8,721 nucleotides of DNA from Bacteroidota bacterium. GTDB lineage: Bacteria > Bacteroidota > Bacteroidia > Bacteroidales > JADFUO01. Below, piece after piece: positions 1 through 8,157 of this stretch; position 1 is the first letter of the stretch; every line of letters begins with the position of its first letter. The translations under genes and the position numbers were made by a program. The stretch spans positions 1 through 8,721 of the forward strand of contig JAUWKH010000061.1 of assembly GCA_030614305.1 (NCBI GenBank), given 5' to 3'. Under the pieces are notes generated by a model. It saw nothing but the letters and a program-made list of their open reading frames with translations. It was not told where the DNA came from and made no database searches.

Positions 1-3000
1 ATAAAAGCTCAGAAGATTGATTATCAGCTATTGCACCTGACTTAGCACTGTAATATCCTTCATACGGGTATAAATTGGATACAAACCATGGTAAGTCACC
101 TTCATGTTGCCAGTTGAATTTACTGAAATCTCCTGTTTCGAAATCTTCACAAAGAAGACCTATCTTTTGATTAAAGGTCTCAGTTTCCTGATATGCTCCT
201 GAAACAACTTCATAGTCAAAGATGGCAACAATCACACCGTTTGGTGTTTCAGGGTCAACTATAACATCAAATCTTGCCACACCGGGCCCGAAATAACCAA
301 TTGTTCCAATAGTGTCTACTTCATTAAGTAATTCTATATAATGACAATCTGTTGTTAAATAACCTATAGTATTTACTGCAAAACAATGTCCGTTGTTGTA
401 ATTTTTAACTATGATTTCTGCGGTTTCGCCCGGATCCAGACGCCCATTTCCATTTCCTGATAACATATCATTAATAATCATATCTCCGATTTCAATTAAT
501 GGGGCATTATATGTCATAAAGATTACACTATTCCATGTAGAATCAAGGACGTCAGTAACAGAAACATTGAACATGGTCATGTGTTGATCCAGGATATTAT
601 CAGCAACTTGTATTTCAAAGCCGTCAGTTACAGTTATTATTTGTAGTGAATGAATAGTATCATAATATTCAGTAGAATCGGAAATAATTATATAAGGATC
701 GTTAGCAGAAATCTTAACATTAGCTCCGATTGCATCAGAATTTCCTAAATTTTTGATAGCTAATGATATTAAAATTGTTTCGCCATATTCAGGTATTCCA
801 TTACCATTATCATCATTAATTGTATATGAATCCTGAATACAAAATGGTCCGTCAGGAGGAATTACATCAATCAGTTCCGTATAACGATAATAATTTGTTA
901 AAGTAGCTGTCATTAAAACCACTGTTCCGGCTTGTTGGGGTATAATTGAAATATCAACCGGAGTCCCAATACCTGCTCCTGTACCTGTACCGATTATTAC
1001 ATCATTTACTGTTAAAGCAATAAAAGCGCCGTCAGTTGCCTGAACAGTAAAGAAATCAAGGCCTCCCAGAATAACACCATCATGCAAGATGGATAAATCC
1101 TGTGGTACCTCTGAATAAAGAGTAAGGAATGCACCGCCATGATGATGGAATAAATTATAAGTTACTACTTTGTTATTTGGATTTGATGGCCAACCGGATT
1201 GTTGCAGGAAGTATTTTCCGGCAGAATTTCCAAAAGCAGGAAGCAAACCTCTTGAATCGGGTGTGGTTCCGTAATCCGGCATAAAATCAGTCCACATGTT
1301 GTCATATACACCCCAAACATAAGTATCGTTTACAAATGAATATGAAGTTTCAGATGCGGCGATAACTCCTAAAGCACCGGCATTTTGTCCGCTTGATGTG
1401 TGCCTGTGGAATTTTTCAGCAAAACATTCCTGTGAAGCATTATATTTTCCTGTGAGGCAATTAATTGACATAACAAAGATCAAGTCTGCATTATATAAAC
1501 TATTGATATTGCCATTATTATAACTTGGTTCACCCCATAAGGTTACATTTCCATGGTCTCTGTGCTGAATCAGGAACGAACCACTGTTAATAGCATTGTT
1601 AATCATGGTAGCATTTCCGCCTGACCAGCCACCGAGAGTTGACGGAGAAGCAGGAATATAGCCAAGTCCGTTTGGACCGAAATAGTTTACTACAGTGCTT
1701 GTATTTGATGCTGTTGACCAAGGATCAGATGAAGGATTTCCTGAATATATAGCATTGATTCTAACAGGGTCTTTACCATGTTCATTTTTGAAAAATCCAC
1801 CGATTGATTCCGAACAAATCTGGAACCAGCGTGAGGTTTGCCAGCCTAAAGCAGTAATCGGGTTATCATAAAAATCAGGATTTGTCGGAGGGTTTCTTTC
1901 ATGATTAATAAATTTTGAAACCATTGTTTCCACCTGGTCAGCATTATTTGATGTAATCCTGGCAAAAGTCATTTCGGGCATATGGTCACCGTCAACATCG
2001 GCATAAATATTATCAGAAGCACAATAATTGTTGTATATCGGAGAAATAATATTATTATCCATGTTTGAACCGAAATCTCCCAATAACAAAACTGCAACAG
2101 GCCGGATATCCCAATTATTATAAGCGTCGTTAAAATAATTTTCTAAAATGGAAGCGGTGTTTCCACCGATATCGGTCAATGTAACAACATCAGCAATTAT
2201 ACCTTGTTTTAACCTGAACGATTTTATTGAGTCAGCCCATTGTTGATATACTGCTCCGTCAGGAGATACAATAAGATATTCACAACCGACATCTCTGGAA
2301 CTATTGTAATTTAATGTTCTTTTGTTGTAATCAATCTCAGGGAGGGAAGCATTATTTAAAATTGCATCTTCTAAAATCGGGTCAAACCAACGGCTTCTCA
2401 AAACGTCTTCGCCAAAGTGATTATTCCCGCCTTCAAATACAATTTCTATTTCCATATCCCTGTAAACCAGCAATTCTTTTGTAACCGGATTATATTGAAA
2501 AGGAGTGATACCAAGCATCACAACATCAACACCTCTGATTTTTGAAGGAGCTGAAATAATTACAGGTTTTTCAGGATAAAATGCATTCGTAGAGTAAATT
2601 TTTTCATTTTTGTTGTAAACCAATGGTCCGGTTTCAGTATCCAGAGGAATGCGTGGTGCCGGTGAGATGTTTATATTTGATAAAGTTTCAACACGTGATG
2701 CATTAATAATAAGTTTGGCATTTGCACCTTGTGGAATGGCAATATAACGGCCATTACCGGGTAAATCAGGTGCACCTTCATTATTTGGAAGAAAATGACC
2801 CGGAAGCATAAGCTTTTGCATGGCTTCGCCTTTAATTTCAATATCTCCTAAAGTGAACTCATTGATTGAGTAATTTATCTTTACCCCTGTTGAGTTTTCT
2901 TTAGTAAGATTAAAGCTGGCTTTTGCCCAGCTATCATCATAAGTTGTTTTTTGTGCAATAGTGCTGTTAACAATAAACAACATTGCACCGACAAAGAGAA

Positions 3001-3028
3001 AAAACAGTTTGTAATTTTTTGTTTTCAT
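1..3028 (-). CDS. Gingipain-like C25 cysteine protease, secreted, 3' end beyond window
   Basis: Seen: an open frame of 1009 codons from ATG at 3028 to the left edge with no stop. Residues 1-25 form a Sec signal peptide (basic MKTKNYK, hydrophobic core, likely cut after NSTIA). A propeptide-like region follows to about 245, then the C25 catalytic domain at about 249-640. That domain has an Asp-rich DVDGDHMPE motif (344-352), catalytic His492 in HGNVTLWGEP and catalytic Cys524 in SINCLTGKY, followed by CFAEKF. These match, from memory, the gingipain R patterns HGSETAWADP and ACVNGDF...CFAEA, including the His-Cys spacing. An HHHGG motif (628-632) closes the domain. Next come an Ig-like domain (about 641-720) with a Gly/Thr-rich stretch near 675-685, two CARDB-like domains with PEYGET (746-751) and LDPGET (864-869), and the start of a cleaved-adhesin-like domain (EDFETGDFS from 961). 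Inference: an active extracellular endopeptidase exported by T9SS, with its sorting domain outside the window. Cleavage specificity cannot be read from sequence alone. It lies 123 bp downstream of a paralogue on the same strand and has its own promoter box. Confidence 0.93.
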   Translation of the reverse strand, partial: MKTKNYKLFFLFVGAMLFIVNSTIAQKTTYDDSWAKASFNLTKENSTGVKINYSINEFTLGDIEIKGEAMQKLMLPGHFLPNNEGAPDLPGNGRYIAIPQGANAKLIINASRVETLSNINISPAPRIPLDTETGPLVYNKNEKIYSTNAFYPEKPVIISAPSKIRGVDVVMLGITPFQYNPVTKELLVYRDMEIEIVFEGGNNHFGEDVLRSRWFDPILEDAILNNASLPEIDYNKRTLNYNSSRDVGCEYLIVSPDGAVYQQWADSIKSFRLKQGIIADVVTLTDIGGNTASILENYFNDAYNNWDIRPVAVLLLGDFGSNMDNNIISPIYNNYCASDNIYADVDGDHMPEMTFARITSNNADQVETMVSKFINHERNPPTNPDFYDNPITALGWQTSRWFQICSESIGGFFKNEHGKDPVRINAIYSGNPSSDPWSTASNTSTVVNYFGPNGLGYIPASPSTLGGWSGGNATMINNAINSGSFLIQHRDHGNVTLWGEPSYNNGNINSLYNADLIFVMSINCLTGKYNASQECFAEKFHRHTSSGQNAGALGVIAASETSYSFVNDTYVWGVYDNMWTDFMPDYGTTPDSRGLLPAFGNSAGKYFLQQSGWPSNPNNKVVTYNLFHHHGGAFLTLYSEVPQDLSILHDGVILGGLDFFTVQATDGAFIALTVNDVIIGTGTGAGIGTPVDISIIPQQAGTVVLMTATLTNYYRYTELIDVIPPDGPFCIQDSYTINDDNGNGIPEYGETILISLAIKNLGNSDAIGANVKISANDPYIIISDSTEYYDTIHSLQIITVTDGFEIQVADNILDQHMTMFNVSVTDVLDSTWNSVIFMTYNAPLIEIGDMIINDMLSGNGNGRLDPGETAEIIVKNYNNGHCFAVNTIGYLTTDCHYIELLNEVDTIGTIGYFGPGVARFDVIVDPETPNGVIVAIFDYEVVSGAYQETETFNQKIGLLCEDFETGDFSKFNWQHEGDLPWFVSNLYPYEGYYSAKSGAIADNQSSELL

Positions 3029-3096
3029 GACTTTTTGTTTTTTAATTAGTTAGAATTTAGAATATTATATATAAATATTATTTTTAAAATTTTTTG

Positions 3097-3104
3097 CAAA
3101 GATA
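3097..3104 (-). promoter_or_regulatory. Bacteroidota -7 promoter box for the downstream C25 protease
   Basis: On the minus strand this reads TATCTTTG, an exact match to the TAnnTTTG -7 consensus of Bacteroidota housekeeping promoters, followed by CAAAAAA. It predicts transcription starting near 3090 and an AT-rich leader of about 60 nt before the ATG at 3028. A clear TTG-type -33 element at the usual 19-21 bp spacing is not visible; the nearest TTTG is only 12 bp upstream. The leader has no good Shine-Dalgarno sequence. Confidence 0.6.
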
Positions 3105-3117
3105 CATTAAATATTTC

Positions 3118-3146
3118 AAAAAAAGGACTTTTGTCTAAAAAAACCC
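3118..3146 (-). terminator. Possible rho-independent terminator of the upstream C25 protease gene
   Basis: On the minus strand, 5 bases after the TAA at 3152-3154, the sequence can fold GGGTTTTT against AAAAGTCC. This gives 8 pairs (two G-C, two G-U wobbles, four A-U) with a 6-nt loop, followed directly by seven T residues (3124-3118). The stem is weak because most pairs are A-U or G-U, so read-through into the next protease gene is plausible. The T-run abuts the promoter region of that gene. Confidence 0.4.
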
Positions 3147-3151
3147 TCGTT

Positions 3152-6100
3152 TTACTTTGAAAGTATCAGTTTCTTAAAAATTATACTATTATTGATTTTA
3201 AGAGTACAATAGTAAATCCCGTTTTGAAGATTTGACGCATTAAAATTGATTTTGTATGTACCGGCTGGTTTATTTGCCGATTCATCCAAAATATTTACTT
3301 GCTGTCCTATTGAATTATAAACCGACAATTTAACGTCGGAAACAGAGTTAATAAAATATTCAATCGTTATGTTTTCTTTAAATGGGTTTGGATAAGTTAT
3401 CAATTCAGTTGGTTCATAATTACAGATATTTTCTACTGAAGTAGTTGGTGAAATCGGCGGGAACACAATATAATCAACCCATGCACAGTCGTTTCCTCCT
3501 GTTACAAAAATATCTTTTTCATAAACCCATTTAAAAGTATGAGTGCCTGCTGTAACAGGATAACTTACCTCTGACCAGCTTTCCTCACCCGACCATTCAC
3601 CCATCATAGTATTATCAACATAAAATTTCAGATAATCATAATCTGCTTCTGAAGAAACTTTTCTGTAAAAAGAAATATCTCCATCGGCGATAACATCAAA
3701 AACAATATACAATTCTGATGATGCGTTATTACCAATCTGTCCCGATTTTGAACAATATTCACCTTCGTATTGACCGGTATTACTGATTATCCATGGAGTG
3801 TCTCCTGAAAATTGCCAGTTAAATGCTGAAAAATCACCGGTTTCAAAATCTTCCTTAACAATTCCTACAGATAAATAAAAAGTGTTTTCGGTTAAATATT
3901 CACCAGCGCTTAGTTTATAATTGAAATCAATACTGGTTCCAACAGGCGTCAATTCATCAACAGTTACAGTAAAAACTGCATTTACTGTTGTATCATGAGG
4001 TAAATCACCAATAAAAAAATTTGTATCTGAAATATTAATATATCCACTGGTTGATGTTAATATTCCTGAAGCGTCAAAGCAGTCGCTATTTCCGAAATTT
4101 GATGATTCAATAATTATATCGGCAGTTTCGCCAGGATCCAAAATATTATTTCCATTACCGCCTGCTTCATCATCGATAAATAAATTTCCGATTGAAAGCA
4201 CAGGAGCATAAACTCTAATGTTAAAATACGAAATCCATGTATCCTGACCAACTGCTTCAACTACAAATTCAACATTATAATTGTCAGGTATATTGTTTGC
4301 AACAATAATTTCAAAACCATCTTCTACAGAAACTATTGCACCTGCCGGAATGCTTCCATAATTTTCAAAATCATCTGAAATTGTAATAAATTCATCATCA
4401 GTTAATATTGTTACCTCAACATTTGTAGCATCTTCCATACCCACATTTTCCATATCAATAGTAAGCAAGATTGTTTCGCCATAATCAGCCAAACCATTAT
4501 TATTAAATAATGAGTCATCAATTTCATAATCAGAATATAGCACATAAGGACCGTTATTGGGAATAATTGTTACTTCAAAAGATTCGGGCAGGCAGTTATA
4601 CCCTGAAACTACAATTTCAGCGGGACCTAAACTTATTGTTGCCGGATCAAAAACTATAATTGCATCACCATTTTCATCTGTTATACCTACACCATAAATA
4701 TCAGAGCCGCTTAATAAAACACAGCTAAAACCTACAGCAGGTTCTCCGTTACTTGTAACATTTACTGTAGTAGAACCCTGTCCTATCATAATTGAATTTT
4801 GATAAATTACATTAATATCAATTGGTTCGTCTGTCCAAACGCTCAAAGCCGGGCCTCCAAGTATATTTATATCATAAAAATTCCAGCGTAAGGCACCTTC
4901 TTCGTGTTGACCCGGAGCTGTGACCCATGGAGCAGTTTGTATTTTACTTTCAACAAATGCAATGCCTATATGATTCATCTTTTCATTGTAAAGGGCATCT
5001 ACCATTTCGCGATGCAGGTGTGCTGCAGGACCTTCTGTCTGTCCTTCGTTGAACCAACCGTATCTTGAGTTTCCGATAACAGCTACTGCAAAGTTTTGAA
5101 TGCTAACCATTTTTTCAAGGATACAATCGCTATATTCAAATGAACCGCAGATGCAGCCATGTGTCTGAAACAAGGTATAATTATGGTCAATGCCATTTGC
5201 CTGACTAAAGTTGGAGTTTGTAATATCGGAATTATTTAAATGAGCTACATAAGTTGTGTTAGCGTGACCGCAGTGGTGAACAAATTGTTTTCCCTGGTTG
5301 ATCTTTGCAATCAAATCACTTCCGTTCCATGACTGATGACGCTCATAAAGTGTATCAATATTATGGTCATCAGGAATACCGATAGTTGTGTATCCGTTGT
5401 CATCATGAAAACCAACGAGAAGTTCCAGGTAATCAGCGCCCCATGTTTCCGGGCTTGACCAGAGATGCTCTCCTGCCAGTAACGGATCTCTGAGTTCGCC
5501 AAGAACCGGACTATTTTGATATGAATCGGATTTATGTATCATATTATTCAGCTCGGAAATATTACTGAAAGAGAATCTGGCAACTGCAATTTCGGGCAGC
5601 AGGTCATCCTCGCCGATTTCACCCCATCTGTTATCGCCATCATCATTCCATGTCCCGTCCAAAGCCGAATAATATAAATCGGCAGGAATATTGTCATCCT
5701 CATATCCTGAGCCGGATTGAACATAACAATAAAATCCGCGATAAGGAACATGTTCAACATCTCCACCAAGAAGAATATATTCTACATTATAGTTTTGATA
5801 TTCCTGAATAATATAATTTCTGATCTTTTCAGGCAGGTCCTGTCCGGTGATATTTTCATCAATAAATTCTGTAGTTATTATTTCGGTTTTTATCCCTCTT
5901 CTTATGTATAAATCAATTAAATCCTGATAATCATTTTCAAATTGTGCAGGAGTAATTATCATCATCTGGTAATCATCTGTTCTGGAATTTTTGATTTGAT
6001 AAGAAGATATTATACCTTTGTTTTGTGCAAACTTTTTTATTCTTTTCAGAACAGATTCTGATGATTTAAGGTTTTTTAATGATTCAACAGCTTCAGTCGC

Positions 6101-6613
6101 ATTCCTGGTTGTTATCCGTATAGTAACTTTCTTATAATAAAAAACTTCTCCTTTGGCAGGATTATACAATAGGGGTGTAAAAGTTGATATTCCGAAAGAG
6201 TAGCCATTCATAAATTCTGATGATATTTCACCCAATTGAGATTCGGGATATATATTATCAGATTCATAAACTTTATTATTTTTAATAAATTCTCCTGATT
6301 TTCCTTTAGAAAGCGGACGTGAAGGCTGCCTTGGATATAGCATATAGTTTCCCGGAATTATAGTTTCGTCTTCACCGATAAATTCAATATTTTCGGCAAC
6401 CTGACCGGGTGGTAATAAAAGCGAAACCGAATGATAGGGAAGTACAGGCTCGCCTGTTTTTCCGGTAATCAAAGTGTTTTGAAATTCAAATAAAAAATAA
6501 TCTCCTGTTTTAACAATTTTGAAATCTGAAAAATAATATGTTTTTTCAATAGTTTCGGATTTACCGGCTAAAACAGCTAAAATTAAAATAAATATTACTA
6601 TTGCTTTTTTCAT
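3152..6613 (-). CDS. Gingipain-family (C25) cysteine protease with T9SS type A sorting domain
   Basis: A complete 1153-residue protein starting at ATG 6613. Seen in order: a signal peptide (1-16, probably cut after LAVLA); a C25 propeptide-like region (about 20-205); the C25 catalytic domain (about 214-600) with LLGGDVEHVP (281-290), an Asp-rich D312-L-Y-Y to D327 segment typical of C25, catalytic His450 in HHCGHANTTY and catalytic Cys487 in HGCICGSF; a C25 C-terminal Ig-like domain (about 603-685); two CARDB-like sandwiches with DYGET (710-714) and LDPGET (825-830); a cleaved-adhesin/MAM-like domain (about 921-1052); and a T9SS sorting domain (about 1067-1153) with YPNPF, NGIYYCTL and the basic end KKLILSK. 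Known for the family: export by Sec then T9SS, removal of the sorting domain by PorU, and release or anchoring on the outer membrane. Inference: an active extracellular endopeptidase. Oddities: Ala follows the catalytic His where clan CD enzymes usually have Gly, and extra cysteines (448, 489) flank the dyad. The start is supported by the signal peptide; GCAGAAG just before ATG is at best a poor ribosome site. Confidence 0.95.
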   Translation of the reverse strand: MKKAIVIFILILAVLAGKSETIEKTYYFSDFKIVKTGDYFLFEFQNTLITGKTGEPVLPYHSVSLLLPPGQVAENIEFIGEDETIIPGNYMLYPRQPSRPLSKGKSGEFIKNNKVYESDNIYPESQLGEISSEFMNGYSFGISTFTPLLYNPAKGEVFYYKKVTIRITTRNATEAVESLKNLKSSESVLKRIKKFAQNKGIISSYQIKNSRTDDYQMMIITPAQFENDYQDLIDLYIRRGIKTEIITTEFIDENITGQDLPEKIRNYIIQEYQNYNVEYILLGGDVEHVPYRGFYCYVQSGSGYEDDNIPADLYYSALDGTWNDDGDNRWGEIGEDDLLPEIAVARFSFSNISELNNMIHKSDSYQNSPVLGELRDPLLAGEHLWSSPETWGADYLELLVGFHDDNGYTTIGIPDDHNIDTLYERHQSWNGSDLIAKINQGKQFVHHCGHANTTYVAHLNNSDITNSNFSQANGIDHNYTLFQTHGCICGSFEYSDCILEKMVSIQNFAVAVIGNSRYGWFNEGQTEGPAAHLHREMVDALYNEKMNHIGIAFVESKIQTAPWVTAPGQHEEGALRWNFYDINILGGPALSVWTDEPIDINVIYQNSIMIGQGSTTVNVTSNGEPAVGFSCVLLSGSDIYGVGITDENGDAIIVFDPATISLGPAEIVVSGYNCLPESFEVTIIPNNGPYVLYSDYEIDDSLFNNNGLADYGETILLTIDMENVGMEDATNVEVTILTDDEFITISDDFENYGSIPAGAIVSVEDGFEIIVANNIPDNYNVEFVVEAVGQDTWISYFNIRVYAPVLSIGNLFIDDEAGGNGNNILDPGETADIIIESSNFGNSDCFDASGILTSTSGYINISDTNFFIGDLPHDTTVNAVFTVTVDELTPVGTSIDFNYKLSAGEYLTENTFYLSVGIVKEDFETGDFSAFNWQFSGDTPWIISNTGQYEGEYCSKSGQIGNNASSELYIVFDVIADGDISFYRKVSSEADYDYLKFYVDNTMMGEWSGEESWSEVSYPVTAGTHTFKWVYEKDIFVTGGNDCAWVDYIVFPPISPTTSVENICNYEPTELITYPNPFKENITIEYFINSVSDVKLSVYNSIGQQVNILDESANKPAGTYKINFNASNLQNGIYYCTLKINNSIIFKKLILSK

Positions 6614-6722
6614 CTTCTGCTAATTTAATTAATAATGATCTTGATTATCGGTGTTAAATTTTTTATCTGTTAAGATATGACAATAATATATAAGAAATAG
6701 TTGCTTAATTTATAGTTTTAAT

Positions 6723-6741
6723 TGATAATAGTTTATTATCA
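6723..6741. repeat. Perfect 8-bp inverted repeat with 3-nt loop in the divergent promoter region
   Basis: TGATAATA (6723-6730), GTT, TATTATCA (6734-6741) is an exact inverted repeat. It lies a few bases downstream of the predicted transcription start of the C25 protease gene at 3152-6613. It would therefore form either a hairpin near the 5' end of that gene's leader of about 135 nt, or a dyad operator. All but two of its stem pairs are A-T, so chance occurrence in AT-rich DNA is a real alternative. It has no T-run in the direction of the protease gene, so it does not look like a terminator. Confidence 0.45.
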
Positions 6742-6753
6742 TCAAAATTTTTG

Positions 6754-6761
6754 CAAAAATA
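6754..6761 (-). promoter_or_regulatory. Bacteroidota -7 promoter box for the complete C25 protease
   Basis: On the minus strand this reads TATTTTTG, which fits TAnnTTTG, followed by CAAAAAT. It overlaps a perfect 14-bp palindrome, ATTTTTGCAAAAAT (6747-6760). It predicts transcription starting near 6748 and a leader of about 135 nt before ATG 6613, longer than for the other two promoters here. No convincing -33 TTG is seen at normal spacing. Confidence 0.5.
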
Positions 6762-6831
6762 CAATATTATTATTATAACTCCGGGTAGATAATTGAGTCA
6801 GAAAATATATTACATTTTTACAGTAAATACA

Positions 6832-6839
6832 TATCTTTG
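6832..6839 (+). promoter_or_regulatory. Bacteroidota -7 promoter box for tyrS
   Basis: TATCTTTG matches TAnnTTTG exactly and is followed by CAAAAAAA. It lies 16 bp before the ATG at 6856, giving a leader of roughly 10 nt. This box decides the start of tyrS: the in-frame TTG at 6793 lies upstream of it and would not be in the transcript. The core plus flank is the same as in front of the C25 gene at 1-3028. A -33 element is not obvious. Confidence 0.6.
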
Positions 6840-6855
6840 CAAAAAAATATTTATT

Positions 6856-8130
6856 ATGAATTTTATTGAAGAGCTAAGGTGGAGGGGTATGATACATGAT
6901 ATAACACCCGGAACCAAGGAGCAACTTGAAAAAGAAATGTCAGTGGCTTATGTTGGTTTTGACCCTTCTTCCGATTCGTTACATATAGGTAATCTTGTTT
7001 CAATTATGATGTTGAAACATTTTCAACTGGCAGGGAACAAACCAATAGTTTTAATCGGAGGTGCAACCGGAATGATAGGTGACCCTTCCGGGAAGTCGGA
7101 AGAAAGAAACTTGTTGGATGAAAAAGTTTTGCGTCACAATCAGGAATGTCAAAAAAAACAGCTTTTAAAATTCCTTGATTTTGATTGCGGTGAAAACTCA
7201 GCCGAACTTGTAAATAATTACGACTGGATGAAAGAATTCAGCTTTCTCGGATTTTTACGCGATGTTGGCAAACACCTCACTGTAAACTATATGATGGCAA
7301 AAGACTCAGTAAAAAGCCGGATGGAAACAGGAATTTCATTTACGGAATTTTCATACCAATTGGTTCAGGGATATGATTTTTTGTTTTTAAACCAAAATTA
7401 CAATTGCAAGCTCCAAATGGGCGGTTCCGACCAATGGGGAAATATTATTACCGGCACCGAACTCATTAGAAGAAAAACCGGCAAAGAAGTTTATGCCCTG
7501 ACATGTCCATTAGTCACTAAAGCCGATGGCGGAAAATTTGGGAAAACAGAAGCAGGTAATGTATGGATAGACTCCAAAAAGACATCGCCTTATAAATTTT
7601 ATCAGTTCTGGCTAAATTGCTCTGATGAAGATGCTGTAAAATATGTTAAACTATTTACCCTGCTTACAAAAAATGAAATTACTGAATTGGAAAAACAACA
7701 TAACGAAGCTCCTCATCTGCGGATATTACAAAAAGCATTGGCAAAAGATATTACTATAAGGGTTCATTCCGAAGAAGATTATAATACTGATCTTGAAGCA
7801 TCAGCAATTTTATTTGGAAAAGGAACAACAGAAACATTAAAAAATCTTTCTGAAGATATATTGCTTTCGGTTTTTGAAGGTATTCCTCAATGCGAATTAT
7901 CACTAACCGAAGTTACAGAAGGAATAAATATTGTTGATTTTCTTACTGATAAAACAAACATCTTTAATTCAAAAGGTGAAGCAAGAAGAATGTTGAAAGA
8001 TGGTGGTGTTTCAATTAATAAAGAAAAAGTAAAAGATACTTTTATCATCACCGAAAAAGACCTGCTGAATAATAAATATATTCTGGTGCAGCGAGGTAAA
8101 AAGAATTATTATTTGGTGAGAATATTTTGA
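6856..8130 (+). CDS. tyrS: Tyrosyl-tRNA synthetase
   Basis: Class Ic aminoacyl-tRNA synthetase that charges tRNA-Tyr with tyrosine using ATP, in the cytoplasm and normally as a homodimer. From ATG 6856 the protein has 424 residues, the usual bacterial TyrRS length. Seen: [15 protein letters not shown] (32-46) with the HIGH-type signature [14 protein letters not shown] (75-84); the tyrosine-pocket set Tyr167, Gln171 and Asp174 in [18 protein letters not shown] (189-196); the KMSKS-type loop KFGKT (227-231) followed by [12 protein letters not shown]; and a C-terminal S4-like RNA-binding domain (about 358-424) with [10 protein letters not shown]. All signature residues look intact. The frame stays open upstream to a TTG at 6793, but family length and the -7 box at 6832-6839 favour 6856. 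It is divergent from the protease gene on its left and convergent with the kinase on its right, and appears to be transcribed alone. Confidence 0.98.
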   Translation: MNFIEELRWRGMIHDITPGTKEQLEKEMSVAYVGFDPSSDSLHIGNLVSIMMLKHFQLAGNKPIVLIGGATGMIGDPSGKSEERNLLDEKVLRHNQECQKKQLLKFLDFDCGENSAELVNNYDWMKEFSFLGFLRDVGKHLTVNYMMAKDSVKSRMETGISFTEFSYQLVQGYDFLFLNQNYNCKLQMGGSDQWGNIITGTELIRRKTGKEVYALTCPLVTKADGGKFGKTEAGNVWIDSKKTSPYKFYQFWLNCSDEDAVKYVKLFTLLTKNEITELEKQHNEAPHLRILQKALAKDITIRVHSEEDYNTDLEASAILFGKGTTETLKNLSEDILLSVFEGIPQCELSLTEVTEGINIVDFLTDKTNIFNSKGEARRMLKDGGVSINKEKVKDTFIITEKDLLNNKYILVQRGKKNYYLVRIF

Positions 8131-8157
8131 ATATAGCTTAGCGTAGCTGCAAACAAA

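Noticed and set aside
967..1003. Gly/Thr-coding repetitive stretch in the left protease as a tandem repeat
   Set aside because: The sense strand has short GGTACA/GGAGCA-like units, but only two or three imperfect copies, within an otherwise normal Ig-like domain. This is low complexity rather than a distinct repeat.
5311..5911. Short open frames of 63-73 codons at 5311-5502 and 5548-5769 (minus) and 5717-5911 (plus)
   Set aside because: All lie inside the catalytic domain of the C25 protease, which has clear family motifs in its own frame. The short translations show no recognisable domain and no start signals.
1..6613. One ancestral protease split by a frameshift or stop
   Set aside because: Each open frame has its own signal peptide, propeptide, complete catalytic dyad and promoter box. 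They are two full genes rather than fragments of one.
6614..6855. Riboswitch, T-box or small RNA in the divergent intergenic region
   Set aside because: The tyrS leader is only about 10 nt, leaving no room for a T-box. The protease leader is about 135 nt but is AT-rich, with no recognisable conserved riboswitch core.
8131..8157. Bidirectional terminator between tyrS and the kinase gene
   Set aside because: The 27-bp convergent gap contains AGCT-TAGCGT-AGCT, only a 4-bp stem, and no T-run on either strand. I do not consider it a supportable terminator.
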